The notes beneath the pieces are model-generated. The model was not told the DNA's origin, ran no database searches, and saw nothing but the letters and a program-made list of their open reading frames with translations. Shown here piece by piece: positions 7,316-16,238 of a stretch of 34,306 nt of DNA. Every line of letters begins with the position of its first letter. Positions within the stretch are counted from its first letter, which is position 1. The position numbers and the translations under genes are program-made. This DNA is from Erwinia typographi. Its GTDB lineage: Bacteria > Pseudomonadota > Gammaproteobacteria > Enterobacterales > Enterobacteriaceae. The stretch lies in the NCBI RefSeq assembly GCF_000773975.1, contig NZ_JRUQ01000089.1, forward strand, positions 1 to 34,306. The letters are read 5' to 3'.

Positions 7316-7376
7316 AAAAAGGGCCGGATGACGTGAACCACCGCTGAAAGAGTGTGCAGTTCACGTCATCCGGCCC
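7316..7376 (-). terminator. Terminator of proY with an 18-bp perfect stem
   Basis: Bases 7321-7338 (GGGCCGGATGACGTGAAC) are perfectly complementary to 7359-7376, with a 20-nt loop. Read on the minus strand the stem is followed by TTTTT (7316-7320), so it ends the brnQ-proY transcript. It also lies 9 nt past the stop of the convergent Ail-like gene and may block transcription both ways. Confidence 0.85.
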
Positions 7377-7423
7377 TATCCCGCCCAGGCGACTTTATCT
7401 AATCAGATCAAGAAGCAGAAAAC

Positions 7424-8800
7424 TTACTTAGCGCCTGTTTTCTTACGCACAAACAGCCAGCTTACCAGCAGCACAACCAGCCAGCCTATCCCGACATACA
7501 GCGATATCCGGGTATCCGGGAAATAGCCGATCAGCCCGATGATAAAGAACAGGCACAGCACGCCGACGATTGCGGTAAAAATTCCGCCCGGCACGGCAAA
7601 CTTCAGCGCTTGCGCCTGCTCTTTACTCAGCGTGCGGCGAAAGCCAATCTGAGCAAACAGGATCATAATCCACACCCAGACGGTGGCAAACGTCGCCAGC
7701 GAAGCAATCACCAGAAACACTTTCTCCGGCATCAGGTAATTGAGATAGACGGCAATCAGCATCGCGGCCATCATCACCAGCGTGGTCACCCACGGAATGC
7801 CGCGACGTGAAACCGTAGAGAACGCCGCCGGAGCATGTCCCTGCTCCGCCATACCGTGCAGCATTCGGCCAACGCCAAACACGTCGCTGTTAATCGCCGA
7901 CAGCGACGCGGTGATCACCACAAAATTGAGGATCGCGGCGGCTGCCGCAATGCCCATATGCTGGAAGGTCAGCACGAAGGGGCTACCGTTGGTGCCCACC
8001 TGATTCCACGGGAATATAGACATAATGACGAACAGCGTGCCGACATAAAAGACAAGGATGCGCAAAGGAACGGTGTTAATCGCCTGCGGAATCGAGGTCT
8101 CAGGCTCTTTCGCTTCTCCGGCAGTGATGCCGATAATCTCAATGCCGCCATAGGCGAACATCACGATTTGGAGCGACAGCACCATGCCGATAACGCCATG
8201 AGCGAAGAACCCGCCGTTGGTCCAGAGGTTGTGGATACCGGTTGGCTGGCCGCCGTTACCGATGCCCCAGAAGATAATGCCGATGCCCGCCACAATCATA
8301 ATAATGATGGTGGCGACCTTGAACAAAGAGAGCCAGAACTCAACCTCGCCAAACACCTTCACCGTGGCCATATTGATAGCGCCGATAATCAGCACTACGC
8401 TCAACACCCAGATCCAGTGCGGCACATCAGGAAACCACACGCCCATATAGATACCAAAGGCGGTGACGTCGGCGATAGCCACAATCAGGATTTCGAAACA
8501 GTAGGTCCAGCCGGTGATGTAACCCGCCAGCGGGCCGAGGTAGTCCTGCGCGTAGCGCGAGAAAGAGCTGGCCTGAGGATTGTTAACCGACATTTCGCCC
8601 AGCGCACGCATGATGATATACGCAATGGCGCCGCCGATAATGTAGGCGAGGATCACGCTCGGACCGGCCATTTTCATCGCGTCTGCGGAGCCATAAAACA
8701 GCCCGGTGCCGATTGCCGATCCCAGTGCCATAAAGCGAATGTGGCGGGTACTCAGTCCCTTTTTGAGGGTATTTTTTGTCATCTTTGTTTCAGTATTCAC
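7424..8800 (-). CDS. proY: Proline-specific permease ProY
   Basis: An inner-membrane amino-acid permease of the APC superfamily (AAT family), 458 residues with about 12 membrane segments. It matches E. coli ProY over its whole length, beginning [20 protein letters not shown] and including [15 protein letters not shown] and [16 protein letters not shown]. The start is GTG at 8800, preceded by GGAGAAG with 8-nt spacing. ATG at 8782 aligns better with the E. coli start but has no ribosome binding site. It lies 49 nt downstream of brnQ, the same order as in E. coli, and the two are probably one transcript. Its ribosome binding site is inside an 11-bp hairpin (separate entry). The physiological role of ProY is poorly defined even in E. 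coli. Confidence 0.93.
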   Translation of the reverse strand: MNTETKMTKNTLKKGLSTRHIRFMALGSAIGTGLFYGSADAMKMAGPSVILAYIIGGAIAYIIMRALGEMSVNNPQASSFSRYAQDYLGPLAGYITGWTYCFEILIVAIADVTAFGIYMGVWFPDVPHWIWVLSVVLIIGAINMATVKVFGEVEFWLSLFKVATIIIMIVAGIGIIFWGIGNGGQPTGIHNLWTNGGFFAHGVIGMVLSLQIVMFAYGGIEIIGITAGEAKEPETSIPQAINTVPLRILVFYVGTLFVIMSIFPWNQVGTNGSPFVLTFQHMGIAAAAAILNFVVITASLSAINSDVFGVGRMLHGMAEQGHAPAAFSTVSRRGIPWVTTLVMMAAMLIAVYLNYLMPEKVFLVIASLATFATVWVWIMILFAQIGFRRTLSKEQAQALKFAVPGGIFTAIVGVLCLFFIIGLIGYFPDTRISLYVGIGWLVVLLVSWLFVRKKTGAK

Positions 8801-8808
8801 AATCTTAG

Positions 8809-8837
8809 CTTCTCCTGCCGGAAGCGGGCAGGAGAAG
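8809..8837 (-). promoter_or_regulatory. Hairpin covering the proY ribosome binding site
   Basis: On the minus strand CTTCTCCTGCC, a 7-nt loop and GGCAGGAGAAG form a perfect 11-bp stem. The 3' arm is the only good Shine-Dalgarno sequence for proY. No T-run follows, so it is not a terminator. It should hide the site unless opened, for example by ribosomes finishing brnQ, 12 nt upstream, and may also protect the brnQ mRNA end. Confidence 0.7.
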
Positions 8838-8849
8838 GTATCACATTAA

Positions 8850-10172
8850 TTACTGCTGATGCGCGTTAACCTGCTGGCGACCCAGAGTCCGATCGTAAAT
8901 GGCGACCAGCGCCAGCATTGCCAGCGACGGCGGCAGCCAGGCGAGGCCCTGCTCAGCCAGCGGCAGATGTGCGACAAAAGCAGGCAGCGAGTCCTTAAGA
9001 TCGGTCGTTTTGATCGCATCCACAATACCGAACAGCAGGCTGATCAACATGGTTGGCGCGATAATACGGCTGCTTTTGTTCCACCAGCTCAGGGTAAAGC
9101 TCAGCAGGATCAGCACAATACAAGGCGGGTAAATAGCCGTCAGTACCGGAATAGAGATTTGAATCAGATGGCTGAGGCCAAGGTTAGACACCACCATCGA
9201 GAACAGGCCCAGGATAAATACCAGCTGGCGATAGGTCAGCGGCAGATACTGCTCGAAGAACTCCGCACAGGCACAGGTCAGGCCAACCGCCGTAACTATA
9301 CAGGCAACAAAGATCAGCGCGGCAAGGAAGAAGCTGCCCATGCCACCGAAAGTCTGCTGCACGTAAGCATGGAGAATCGAAGCGCCGTTCGCGCTCTGAT
9401 CGACAATCGCCGCGCTGCCTGAGCCCAGTTTGAACAGGGTCAGATAAACCAGCGTCAGACCAATACCGGCGATCAGACCAGCAATAATGGTGTAACGGGT
9501 CAGCAGCGAAGCTTCGCTGACGCCGCGCGAACGGGCCGCATTGACAATCACGATGCCGAATACCAGCGCGCCAAGGGTATCCATCGTCAGATAGCCGTTA
9601 ACGAAACCGCTGGAGAAAGCCGCATTCTGATAGGCTTCGGTCGCCGGAGCCAGGCCACCGGCAGGCCAGAGCAGCGCCGCCACGCCGAGGATCGCCAACG
9701 CAACAATTTTCAGCGGTGCGAGGAAGTGCCCAACGGTATCCAGCAGTTTGCCGGGATAAAGGGAGATGCCAATCACCAGCGTGAAGTAGACCAGGCTGTA
9801 AATCAGCAGCGGCTGCGTGCCGTTACCCATCAGCGGCGCAAGCCCCACTTCAAAGGAGACGGTCGCGGTGCGCGGCGTGGCGAACAGCGGGCCAACGGCC
9901 AGATAACAGACGGTAGCCAGCACCAGACCGGCGGCTTTGCCGATTGGGCTGCTCAGCGCATCAATGCCGCCGCCCACGCGTGCGAGAGCAATCACGGTGA
10001 TCACCGGTAAGCCTACAGCGGTGATCAAAAAGCCCAGCGCGGCCACCCACACATGCTCGCCTGACTGAATGCCAACCATTGGCGGGAAAATAATGTTACC
10101 AGCTCCTACAAACAGGGCAAACGTCATGAAGCCCAGTGCAAGGATGTCCTTGGAAGTTAATCGATTTGTCAT
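8850..10172 (-). CDS. brnQ: Branched-chain amino acid transporter BrnQ (LIV-II)
   Basis: A Na+- or H+-coupled carrier for Leu, Ile and Val in the inner membrane, LIVCS family, 440 residues (E. coli 439) with about 12 membrane segments. The sequence follows E. coli BrnQ closely, e.g. [33 protein letters not shown] and [13 protein letters not shown]. The ATG at 10172 has no convincing Shine-Dalgarno sequence. Instead it overlaps, as ATGA, the stop of an 18-codon upstream ORF (separate entry), which suggests translational coupling. In E. coli brnQ follows phoR directly; here a pstS-like gene and a MetE-like gene lie between. proY follows 49 nt downstream. Confidence 0.95.
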   Translation of the reverse strand: MTNRLTSKDILALGFMTFALFVGAGNIIFPPMVGIQSGEHVWVAALGFLITAVGLPVITVIALARVGGGIDALSSPIGKAAGLVLATVCYLAVGPLFATPRTATVSFEVGLAPLMGNGTQPLLIYSLVYFTLVIGISLYPGKLLDTVGHFLAPLKIVALAILGVAALLWPAGGLAPATEAYQNAAFSSGFVNGYLTMDTLGALVFGIVIVNAARSRGVSEASLLTRYTIIAGLIAGIGLTLVYLTLFKLGSGSAAIVDQSANGASILHAYVQQTFGGMGSFFLAALIFVACIVTAVGLTCACAEFFEQYLPLTYRQLVFILGLFSMVVSNLGLSHLIQISIPVLTAIYPPCIVLILLSFTLSWWNKSSRIIAPTMLISLLFGIVDAIKTTDLKDSLPAFVAHLPLAEQGLAWLPPSLAMLALVAIYDRTLGRQQVNAHQQ

Positions 10173-10225
10173 AAGCAGAAAATGAGCCCGTGCGGTGTTA
10201 AGTAAAGTCGTGATGTCAGCTTCAT
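10169..10225 (-). CDS. Leu-rich 18-codon upstream ORF overlapping brnQ start
   Basis: ATG at 10225-10223, preceded by AGGCAGGG, opens an ORF reading [18 protein letters not shown] and ending in TGA at 10171-10169. That TGA overlaps the brnQ ATG (10172-10170). Five of 18 codons are Leu (CTG, CTT, TTA, CTC, TTA) and one is Ile. It is too short for homology. The overlap, the missing brnQ ribosome binding site and the codon content suggest a leader peptide that couples brnQ translation to leucine supply. This role is inferred. Confidence 0.5.
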   Translation of the reverse strand: MKLTSRLYLTPHGLIFCL

Positions 10226-10240
10226 CGCCCTGCCTGCACT

Positions 10241-10256
10241 AAAAACGCCAGTTTTT
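10241..10256 (-). repeat. Small A/T hairpin in the brnQ leader
   Basis: AAAAAC (10241-10246) pairs with GTTTTT (10251-10256) around GCCA, just upstream of the leader-ORF ribosome binding site. The stem is weak and mostly A-T. It could be a minor leader structure; it is not a convincing terminator. Confidence 0.3.
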
Positions 10257-10317
10257 CAAACCGATACAGGGAAATTATCTGTCCTGAGCGGGGTCTGGTA
10301 GCGGATTCGCGCTGATT

Positions 10318-10346
10318 TTTATCTTATTACAGGGGGATAATGTAAA
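10318..10346 (-). promoter_or_regulatory. Putative sigma-70 promoter for brnQ
   Basis: On the minus strand TTTACA (10346-10341) and GATAAA (10323-10318) are separated by exactly 17 nt, matching 5 and 4 of 6 consensus bases. It would give a brnQ leader of about 135-140 nt carrying the leader ORF. The rest of the 403-bp gap (10173-10575) shows only the inverted repeats listed here and no further gene. Confidence 0.45.
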
Positions 10347-10491
10347 ACGGGGCTAAGTAAACCGTTTATAGCGGAGAAAGGCAAGGCAGGATCGAAAAAG
10401 CAGAACGATATGCCACATAAATCAACTAAACCAGCTTATCGCTTCAGTTTATCGCCAGGATACCCTAGATGATTTGTATTTTATTTGAGCA

Positions 10492-10530
10492 GCACGGGAG
10501 TAATTACTGCAAAAGCTGGGCTTCCCGTGC
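10492..10530. repeat. 8-bp inverted repeat downstream of the MetE-like gene
   Basis: GCACGGGA (10492-10499) and TCCCGTGC (10523-10530) are perfect complements 23 nt apart, next to the MetE-like gene terminator. No T-run follows. It could extend the termination region; no function can be assigned. Confidence 0.35.
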
Positions 10531-10532
10531 AC

Positions 10533-10558
10533 AAAAGGCGCGAATTCTCACGCCTTTT
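10533..10558 (-). terminator. Terminator of the MetE-like gene
   Basis: AAAAGGCG and CGCCTTTT form a perfect 8-bp stem with a 10-nt loop. On the minus strand the stem ends in TTTT, 18 nt after the stop codon of the MetE-like gene. The A-side/T-side stem is symmetrical, so it may work in both directions. Confidence 0.65.
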
Positions 10559-10575
10559 ACACAATATGATTTTTT

Positions 10576-11679
10576 TTACCAAACGTCTTTCGCGATATCG
10601 ACCACCAGACGCAGTTTCGCCCACTGCTGCTCTTCGGTCAGGCTGTTGCCCTCTTCCGTAGAGGCAAATCCACACTGCGGGCTGAGGCATATTTGATCAA
10701 GGCTGACGAAACGGGACGCTTCCGCGATACGCTTTTTCACCGTTTCCGCCTTTTCCAGCTCGCCGTTTTTAGTGGTGATCAGGCCCAGCACCACCTGCTG
10801 TTTGCCCGGCTTGATAAAACGCAGAGGTTCGAAGCCGCCGGAACGCTCGTTATCATACTCCAGGAAGAAAGCATCGATGTTAACCGTACCGAACAGAATT
10901 TCAGCCACCGGCTCATAGCCCCCTTCAGAAATCCAGGTAGAGCGGAAGTTGCCACGACATACGTGCAGACCAATCGTCAGATCGTCCGGCTTGCCTTCAA
11001 TAGCCTTATTCAGCACCTGCGCATAAATGTGCGCCAGCTCGTCAGGATTGTCACCGCGCTCGCGGATCTGGCTTTTCTGATCTTCCGAACAAAGATAGGC
11101 CCATACGGTGTCATCCAACTGCAGGTAGCGGCAGCCAGCGTCGTAGAAGGCTTTGATCGCATCGCGGTACACTTGCGCCAAATCGTCAAAATAGTCGTTG
11201 ATGTCCGGGTAGACGTTAGCATCGATGGTTTTACGACCGCCGCGAAAGTGCATGACGCTTGGGCTTGGGATGGTCATTTTCGCCACGGCGTCGCCGCTGA
11301 TGCTTTGCAGAAAACGGAAATGTTCCAGCATAGGATGGTTGCCGAAGCCCAGCTTACCGATCACGCGAATGCCGTGCGCTTTGGTCTGCACGCCGTTGAA
11401 CTGGATACCCTGCTCAGATTCATAGCGCTCCACGCCTTCCAGACCGTCGAAGAAGTCAAAGTGCCACCAGGCGCGGCGGAATTCGCCGTCGGTCACCACT
11501 TTCAGGCCGCAGGCGCGCTGGTGAGCAACCACTTCGCGAATGGCTTGATCTTCAATACCACGCAGGGTTGAGGCATCAATCTCCCCTTTCTGCAACTGCT
11601 CGCGCGCCTGTTTGATGGCCGCAGGGCGAAGGAAGCTGCCGACCACTTCGGCACGGAGCTGGGCTGAATCTCTTTGCAT
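10576..11679 (-). CDS. MetE C-terminal-type methionine synthase family protein (YxjG/YxjH-like)
   Basis: A cytoplasmic single-domain relative of the catalytic half of cobalamin-independent methionine synthase, 367 residues. The zinc ligands of the fold can be placed: HVC (His239, Cys241), FLEYD (Glu274) and SPQCGF (Cys336). The N-terminal half of MetE that helps bind folate is absent, so it resembles the YxjG/YxjH group, whose methyl donor is uncertain, rather than full MetE (~750 residues). AGGAG lies about 9 nt before ATG 11679. Three tandem met boxes upstream (11749-11772) tie it to methionine control by MetJ. It sits between pstS-like and brnQ, where E. coli has no gene. It likely makes methionine from homocysteine with an alternative methyl donor; the donor is not known. 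Confidence 0.85.
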   Translation of the reverse strand: MQRDSAQLRAEVVGSFLRPAAIKQAREQLQKGEIDASTLRGIEDQAIREVVAHQRACGLKVVTDGEFRRAWWHFDFFDGLEGVERYESEQGIQFNGVQTKAHGIRVIGKLGFGNHPMLEHFRFLQSISGDAVAKMTIPSPSVMHFRGGRKTIDANVYPDINDYFDDLAQVYRDAIKAFYDAGCRYLQLDDTVWAYLCSEDQKSQIRERGDNPDELAHIYAQVLNKAIEGKPDDLTIGLHVCRGNFRSTWISEGGYEPVAEILFGTVNIDAFFLEYDNERSGGFEPLRFIKPGKQQVVLGLITTKNGELEKAETVKKRIAEASRFVSLDQICLSPQCGFASTEEGNSLTEEQQWAKLRLVVDIAKDVW

Positions 11680-11748
11680 GTTGTATCACTCCTGGTATGC
11701 GCACCGGGCGCATAATTTAGCGGTGAAATTATCACTTGTCGTTATTTT

Positions 11749-11772
11749 AGACTTCTGGATGTCTATATGTCT
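11749..11772. promoter_or_regulatory. MetJ operator: three tandem met boxes
   Basis: Three contiguous 8-bp units match the met-box consensus AGACGTCT at 7, 6 and 6 positions (11749-11756, 11757-11764, 11765-11772). MetJ binds cooperatively to two or more such tandem boxes. They lie 70 bp upstream of the MetE-like ATG, at or just upstream of the expected promoter; a possible minus-strand -10 is GATAAT at about 11728-11733. Confidence 0.75.
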
Positions 11773-11843
11773 GAACGAAGAGTGTCATGAGAAAGATTCA
11801 GGCGCAAACGAGGAAAATTCATCAGGCTTGAAAAATATTCACG

Positions 11844-12770
11844 TTAGCGATCTTCAACCAGCAACCGGGCCTGCCTGAGCTGATCTTCCGACAGCGGCAG
11901 ATAGCCCGCTCTGGTGACGGATGCCTGCCCCCCGGCGGATAGAACATGATGAAGAAAAGCGGCGGTCAGCGGTTCCAGCGGCTTACCCGGCGGCTTATTG
12001 ACGTACAGATACAGTTTTCGGGCAAAGGGATAGCTGCCGTTGCGAATATTCGTGGCGTCAGGAGAGATCCAATGCTGACCATCGCGGGACACCGGCAGCG
12101 TTTTCACCCCGCTGAGGTGAGTGCCCATGCTGGCATAGCCAATGGCGTTCAGCGTTGCCGCCACGGCCTGTACCACGGCGGCCGAGCCGGGATATTCCCC
12201 GACATCATGACGAAAATCGCCGTTACACAACGCCTGCTGCTTGAAAAAGCCCCAGCTACCGGAAGCGGAGTTGCGACCAAAGCGCTGTAGCGGACGTTGC
12301 GCCCAGCCAGGCTGCGTTAGCCCCAGCTCGCCCCAACGGTCAACGGACGAGAAAGACCCGCAGCGGCGGGTAACGGAAAAAATAGCGTCGAGCTGTTTCG
12401 CGTCAAGCCCCGGCAACGGGTTATCCTGATGAACCACCACCACCAGCGCATCCATTGCGACGGGGACCGCGAGCGGAGGATAACCGTAATGCGCCTCAAA
12501 CAGCTGACGTTCAACCGCCTGCATCGGGCGACTCATCGCACCAATTTGCGCGGCACCTGCCGCCAGAGACGTCGGCGCGGTGGAGGAACCGGCCGCCTGC
12601 ACCTGCACGTTGACGCCGGGATACTGACGGTTAAAGCTCTCGCCCCACAGCGCCATCAGATTGCCCAGCGTGTCCGATCCCACGCTGGTCAGGTTACCGG
12701 CCAGGATGCCCTCTCTGGCCTGAGCCATCAGGCTGAAGCAGGCCAGCAGGATCAGAAACAGCTTATTCAT
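11844..12770 (-). CDS. PstS-like periplasmic phosphate-binding protein
   Basis: A secreted substrate-binding protein of the PstS/PtsS-2 superfamily, 308 residues with a signal peptide cleaved after Ala18 (AQA-RE). Binding-loop motifs are SVGSDTLGNLM near residue 30 and GRNSASGSWGFF near 165; both follow the pattern of anion-binding Ser/Thr-rich loops. The start lies 18 nt after phoR on the same strand, so it is probably the third gene of a phoB-phoR-pstS-like operon under the pho box at 14868-14895. No pstCAB genes are present here, so it must serve a transporter elsewhere or sense phosphate for PhoR. It differs from canonical E. coli PstS. Phosphate specificity is inferred from family and context. 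Confidence 0.8.
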   Translation of the reverse strand: MNKLFLILLACFSLMAQAREGILAGNLTSVGSDTLGNLMALWGESFNRQYPGVNVQVQAAGSSTAPTSLAAGAAQIGAMSRPMQAVERQLFEAHYGYPPLAVPVAMDALVVVVHQDNPLPGLDAKQLDAIFSVTRRCGSFSSVDRWGELGLTQPGWAQRPLQRFGRNSASGSWGFFKQQALCNGDFRHDVGEYPGSAAVVQAVAATLNAIGYASMGTHLSGVKTLPVSRDGQHWISPDATNIRNGSYPFARKLYLYVNKPPGKPLEPLTAAFLHHVLSAGGQASVTRAGYLPLSEDQLRQARLLVEDR

Positions 12771-12788
12771 CAGAAGTATCCGGTGCGA

Positions 12789-14102
12789 TCATCGAACCGT
12801 ATTCTGTGCCAACTCGCCGTTGACAATCAACCCTGGCGCCAGCAGGAAGCTGAAACAGGTCTCTTTACCGGGCAGGCTGGTAATGTCCAGGCGGCTGTTA
12901 TGGTGGCTCAGCGCATGTTTAACAATCGCCAGCCCCAGACCGCTTCCTCCGGTTTGCCGGGAGCGGGCTTTATCCACGCGATAGAAGCGCTCGGTCAGCC
13001 GGGGAATATGCTCAGCAGGAATTCCCGGGCCGTTATCCGTCACCTTAAACAGCGCGCCCTGTGGGGTTCTCTGCCAGCTGATATCGATTCGCGTGCCCGG
13101 CGGCGTATGGTTAACCGAGTTATAGACCAGGTTAGAGATCGCGCTGCGCAGCTGCTCATCGTTACCAAAGACCCGCAGACCCGCATCGGTAGAAAAGTGG
13201 ATCTCGTGCCTGCCCTGGCTCAGCGTTTCGGCTTCCCCCTGTAACAGCTTGAGCATCATCGGCACGTCGACTTTTTCGTGCAGATCGAGCGTCGGCGCAG
13301 CCTCAATACGGGAAAGCGTCAGCAACTGCCTGACGAGGCCATCCATCCGGCGGGTCTGCTCCTGCATGGTATGCAGCGCCTTATCACGCCGCGCGCCCTT
13401 CATTTCAGACTCTTCCATCATCTCCAGATAGCCCTGCAACACCGTTAGCGGCGTGCGAAGCTCGTGGCTGACGTTGGCAAAGAAATTCCGCCGGGCGCCC
13501 TCCAACTGATGCATCTGGGTGACGTCGCGCGCCACCAGCAGCCACTGGCCTTCCGAGTAGGACATAACGCGGAATTCAAGATGACGATGGCCGTTCAGCA
13601 CCAGGGTCAGCGGACGGGTGAAGTCGCGCTGGCGCAGATAGCGGGTAAATTCCGGATAGCGCAGCAGGTTGAGAATGTTCTGCCCATTATCTTCCGGCCA
13701 GCGCAGCCCCAGCAGCCGTTGAGCAAGGCCGTTGCACCAGAAAATCGTCCCCTCTTCGGTGGTCAACACCACGGCATCGGGCAGCGACTCGGCCCCGCTG
13801 CGAAAGCGCTTAATCAGATGCCCCAGCTCGCGTCGCCGACGACGATTCCTCGCCTGCATCTGATAAAGACCGTAAAAGAGCGGTTCCCAACTGCCGCGAC
13901 CGGCTGGCGGCGTCATGCTGCGGTCAATCCACAGCCAGTGGGATAAACGGAGTAAATTAACGAAATGCCAGCCGAGTACGGCCAACACGGACACCAGCAG
14001 TAGCCAGGGCAGGTAGCCCACCAGCAGGCCCAGAATCAGGGCAGGCAGGCAGCCGATCGCCAGTTCAAACAGCAATCTCTTCCAGGAGAGGCGTTCCAAC
14101 AC
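12789..14102 (-). CDS. phoR: Phosphate regulon sensor histidine kinase PhoR
   Basis: An inner-membrane sensor kinase that phosphorylates PhoB when phosphate is low. Its 437 residues compare with 431 in E. coli. Order: two hydrophobic segments (about 10-30 and 32-52), a PAS domain (about 95-195), the phosphoacceptor motif [10 protein letters not shown] with His213, and a HATPase domain with the N box ([11 protein letters not shown]), DNGPGIP and GSGLGLAIV. It follows phoB after 23 nt and is followed by the pstS-like gene after 18 nt. All catalytic motifs are intact. Confidence 0.96.
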   Translation of the reverse strand: MLERLSWKRLLFELAIGCLPALILGLLVGYLPWLLLVSVLAVLGWHFVNLLRLSHWLWIDRSMTPPAGRGSWEPLFYGLYQMQARNRRRRRELGHLIKRFRSGAESLPDAVVLTTEEGTIFWCNGLAQRLLGLRWPEDNGQNILNLLRYPEFTRYLRQRDFTRPLTLVLNGHRHLEFRVMSYSEGQWLLVARDVTQMHQLEGARRNFFANVSHELRTPLTVLQGYLEMMEESEMKGARRDKALHTMQEQTRRMDGLVRQLLTLSRIEAAPTLDLHEKVDVPMMLKLLQGEAETLSQGRHEIHFSTDAGLRVFGNDEQLRSAISNLVYNSVNHTPPGTRIDISWQRTPQGALFKVTDNGPGIPAEHIPRLTERFYRVDKARSRQTGGSGLGLAIVKHALSHHNSRLDITSLPGKETCFSFLLAPGLIVNGELAQNTVR

Positions 14103-14125
14103 GGTAAAGACTCCAGTGCGAACGA

Positions 14126-14815
14126 TCAGTAACGTGCAGAGAAACGATAACCTGTTCCGCGAACCGTCTGCACCATGCGATCGTGCCCGGTCAGTTCCAG
14201 CGCTTTACGCAAGCGGCGAATATGAACATCAACGGTACGATCTTCGACGTACACGTTAGTGCCCCACACATGATTAAGCAACTGTTCACGGCTGTAAACC
14301 CGTTCAGGGTGAGTCATAAAGAAGTGCAGCAGCTTATATTCCGTGGGCCCCATCTCCAGCGGCTGAGTATCCGACATTACCCGGTGCGATGAGGGGTCCA
14401 GACTCAGTCCCTGCATCTCGATAACCTCTTCCACCGCCATTGGCGAAATGCGGCGCATCACGGCTTTAATCCGCGCCACCAGCTCTTTAGGCGAGAAAGG
14501 CTTGGTAATATAATCATCGGCGCCCACTTCCAGACCGCGCACGCGATCTTCTTCTTCGCCGCGCGCCGTCAGCATCATCACCGGAATATCGCGGGTCATC
14601 GCTTCGCGCTTTAAGTGTTTGATAAACTGAATGCCGGAGCCGCCGGGCAGCATCCAGTCAAGCAGGATTAAATCAGGCCAGGGTTCGATGAGTAAATTGA
14701 CCGCACTGTCATAATCTTCCGCTTCTATCGGTTGATAGTCATTTTGCTCCAGAACGAAACACAGCATCTCACGGATTGGGGCTTCATCTTCGACGACCAG
14801 AATACGCTTAGCCAT
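14126..14815 (-). CDS. phoB: Phosphate regulon response regulator PhoB
   Basis: An OmpR/PhoB-class transcription factor of 229 residues, the same length as in E. coli. The receiver domain has the acidic pocket Asp10-Glu11, phosphoacceptor Asp53 (LLDWMLPG) and Lys in TKPFSPKEL. The C-terminal winged helix (about 130-229) includes [17 protein letters not shown] and the ending TGYRFS. When phosphorylated it binds pho boxes, including its own (14868-14895). AGGAG precedes the ATG. It is divergent from sbcD, as in E. coli. Confidence 0.97.
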   Translation of the reverse strand: MAKRILVVEDEAPIREMLCFVLEQNDYQPIEAEDYDSAVNLLIEPWPDLILLDWMLPGGSGIQFIKHLKREAMTRDIPVMMLTARGEEEDRVRGLEVGADDYITKPFSPKELVARIKAVMRRISPMAVEEVIEMQGLSLDPSSHRVMSDTQPLEMGPTEYKLLHFFMTHPERVYSREQLLNHVWGTNVYVEDRTVDVHIRRLRKALELTGHDRMVQTVRGTGYRFSARY

Positions 14816-14860
14816 TATTGCTCCTGCTACTGTGACGGAATGTCACTGGATTTGCGGCGT

Positions 14861-14895
14861 CATTATGCGTCAGTTTTATGACAGTTTTATGAAAA
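14861..14895 (-). promoter_or_regulatory. phoB promoter: pho box and -10
   Basis: On the minus strand two 11-bp direct repeats read TTTTCATAAAA and CTGTCATAAAA, followed by CTGACG (14895-14868). They fit the PhoB box consensus CTGTCATAAA. CATAATG (14867-14861) follows as the -10 element, in the same arrangement as the autoregulated E. coli phoB promoter. Confidence 0.85.
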
Positions 14896-14975
14896 AAGCA
14901 CGGCCTCGCGCGCCGTTTTATAACACTTTTGTGAAGGTTGCAGTCATTCAGTCTGGGGTTTTGCGCTCTGCGGTT

Positions 14976-14981
14976 TATAAT
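14976..14981 (+). promoter_or_regulatory. Possible -10 element for sbcDC
   Basis: A perfect TATAAT lies 34 nt before the sbcD ATG. No good -35 hexamer is visible at 16-18 nt upstream, so the promoter call is tentative. Confidence 0.4.
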
Positions 14982-15014
14982 CGTCGGCTCTGCCTCGCGC
15001 CATCAAGGGAACCC

Positions 15015-16238
15015 ATGCGAATACTCCACACGTCAGACTGGCATCTGGGCCAGTTTTTCTACACCAAAAGCCGTGCGCCGGAGCATCAGGCTTTTATCGA
15101 CTGGCTGCTGGCGCAGGCGGTGGAACATCAGGTGGATGCCATTATTGTAGCGGGCGATATTTTTGATAGCGGGTCGCCGCCCAGCTATGCGCGCGAGCTC
15201 TACAACCGCTTTGTGGTCACTCTGCAACAAACTGGCTGCCAGCTGGTGGTGCTGGGCGGAAACCATGACTCGGTAGCCACGCTTAACGAGTCCCGCGAGC
15301 TGCTTGCCTGCCTGAATACCAGGGTGATTGCCGCCGCCAGCGAAGACGCCGCACAACAGGTGCTGACATTAACGACCCGCAGCGGTGAACCCGGCGCGCT
15401 GCTTTGCGCGATCCCTTTCCTTCGCCCGCGCGACATCACCACCAGCCAGGCCGGTCAGTCAGGCCGTGAGAAGCAGCAAACCCTGCTGGACGCCATTACC
15501 GGCCACTATCAGCGCTGCTGGCAGGCCGCGCTGCAGGAGCGGGAGAGACTCAACCTGCCCCTGCCGATTATTGCCACCGGCCATTTAACCACCGTTGGCG
15601 TGACGAAAAGCGACTCGGTGCGGGATATCTATATCGGCACGCTGGATGCATTTCCGGCGCAGGCCTTCCCGCCTGCGGATTACATCGCGCTTGGCCATAT
15701 TCATCGCGCGCAGCGTATCGCCAACAGCGAGCACATCCGCTACAGCGGCTCCCCGATTCCGCTCAGTTTTGACGAGCTGGGCAAAGCGAAAAGTGTCTTT
15801 CTGGTTGATTTTGCCGACGGCAAGCTTAGCAAGGTGGAGACGCTCACCATTCCCCTGTTCCAGCCGATGCAGATGATTAAAGGCTCGCTGGCAGAGATTG
15901 AGCGGCAGCTGGCGGAAATTAAGCCGCGCGAGGATGGCAAATTCGTCTGGCTGGATATTGAAATCTCCACCGAGGCCTGGCTGCATGATTTGCAGCGGCG
16001 CATTCAGGAACTGACCCAGGCACTGCCGGTAGAAGTGGTGCTGCTGCGCCGTAGCCGGGAGCAGCGCGAACAGGTTATCGACCGCCAGAACAACGAAACG
16101 CTCAGCGAGCTAAGCGCTCTGGAAGTGTTTAACCGCCGGCTGGCGCTGGAGGAGAACGAAGAGCCAGCGCGGCTGGCGCGGGCCACGGAGCTGTTCAGCC
16201 TGACGCTGGCAGAAATTGATAATGAGGTGCAGCTGTGA
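15015..16238 (+). CDS. sbcD: Exonuclease SbcCD subunit D (Mre11 homologue)
   Basis: The Mn2+-dependent nuclease subunit of SbcCD, which cleaves hairpins and DNA ends blocked by protein. ATG 15015 is chosen because the protein then begins [13 protein letters not shown], exactly as in the family, with AAGGGA just upstream; a longer in-frame ORF from 14832 runs back across the phoB promoter and is not credible. Phosphoesterase motifs are in order: DWH (with His10), GDIFD, GNHDS, GHLTT and GHIH. The length is 407 residues. The stop overlaps the sbcC start by GTGA, so the subunits are translationally coupled, as expected for a fixed complex. Confidence 0.97.
   Translation: MRILHTSDWHLGQFFYTKSRAPEHQAFIDWLLAQAVEHQVDAIIVAGDIFDSGSPPSYARELYNRFVVTLQQTGCQLVVLGGNHDSVATLNESRELLACLNTRVIAAASEDAAQQVLTLTTRSGEPGALLCAIPFLRPRDITTSQAGQSGREKQQTLLDAITGHYQRCWQAALQERERLNLPLPIIATGHLTTVGVTKSDSVRDIYIGTLDAFPAQAFPPADYIALGHIHRAQRIANSEHIRYSGSPIPLSFDELGKAKSVFLVDFADGKLSKVETLTIPLFQPMQMIKGSLAEIERQLAEIKPREDGKFVWLDIEISTEAWLHDLQRRIQELTQALPVEVVLLRRSREQREQVIDRQNNETLSELSALEVFNRRLALEENEEPARLARATELFSLTLAEIDNEVQL

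Noticed and set aside
10241..10256. AAAAAC/GTTTTT hairpin as a brnQ attenuator
   Set aside because: It lies upstream of the leader ORF rather than between it and brnQ, and the stem is too weak to terminate convincingly.
14832..15014. Longer N-terminus for SbcD (61 extra codons)
   Set aside because: The extension reads back through the phoB pho box and is not conserved; [12 protein letters not shown] at 15015 is the family start and has a ribosome binding site.
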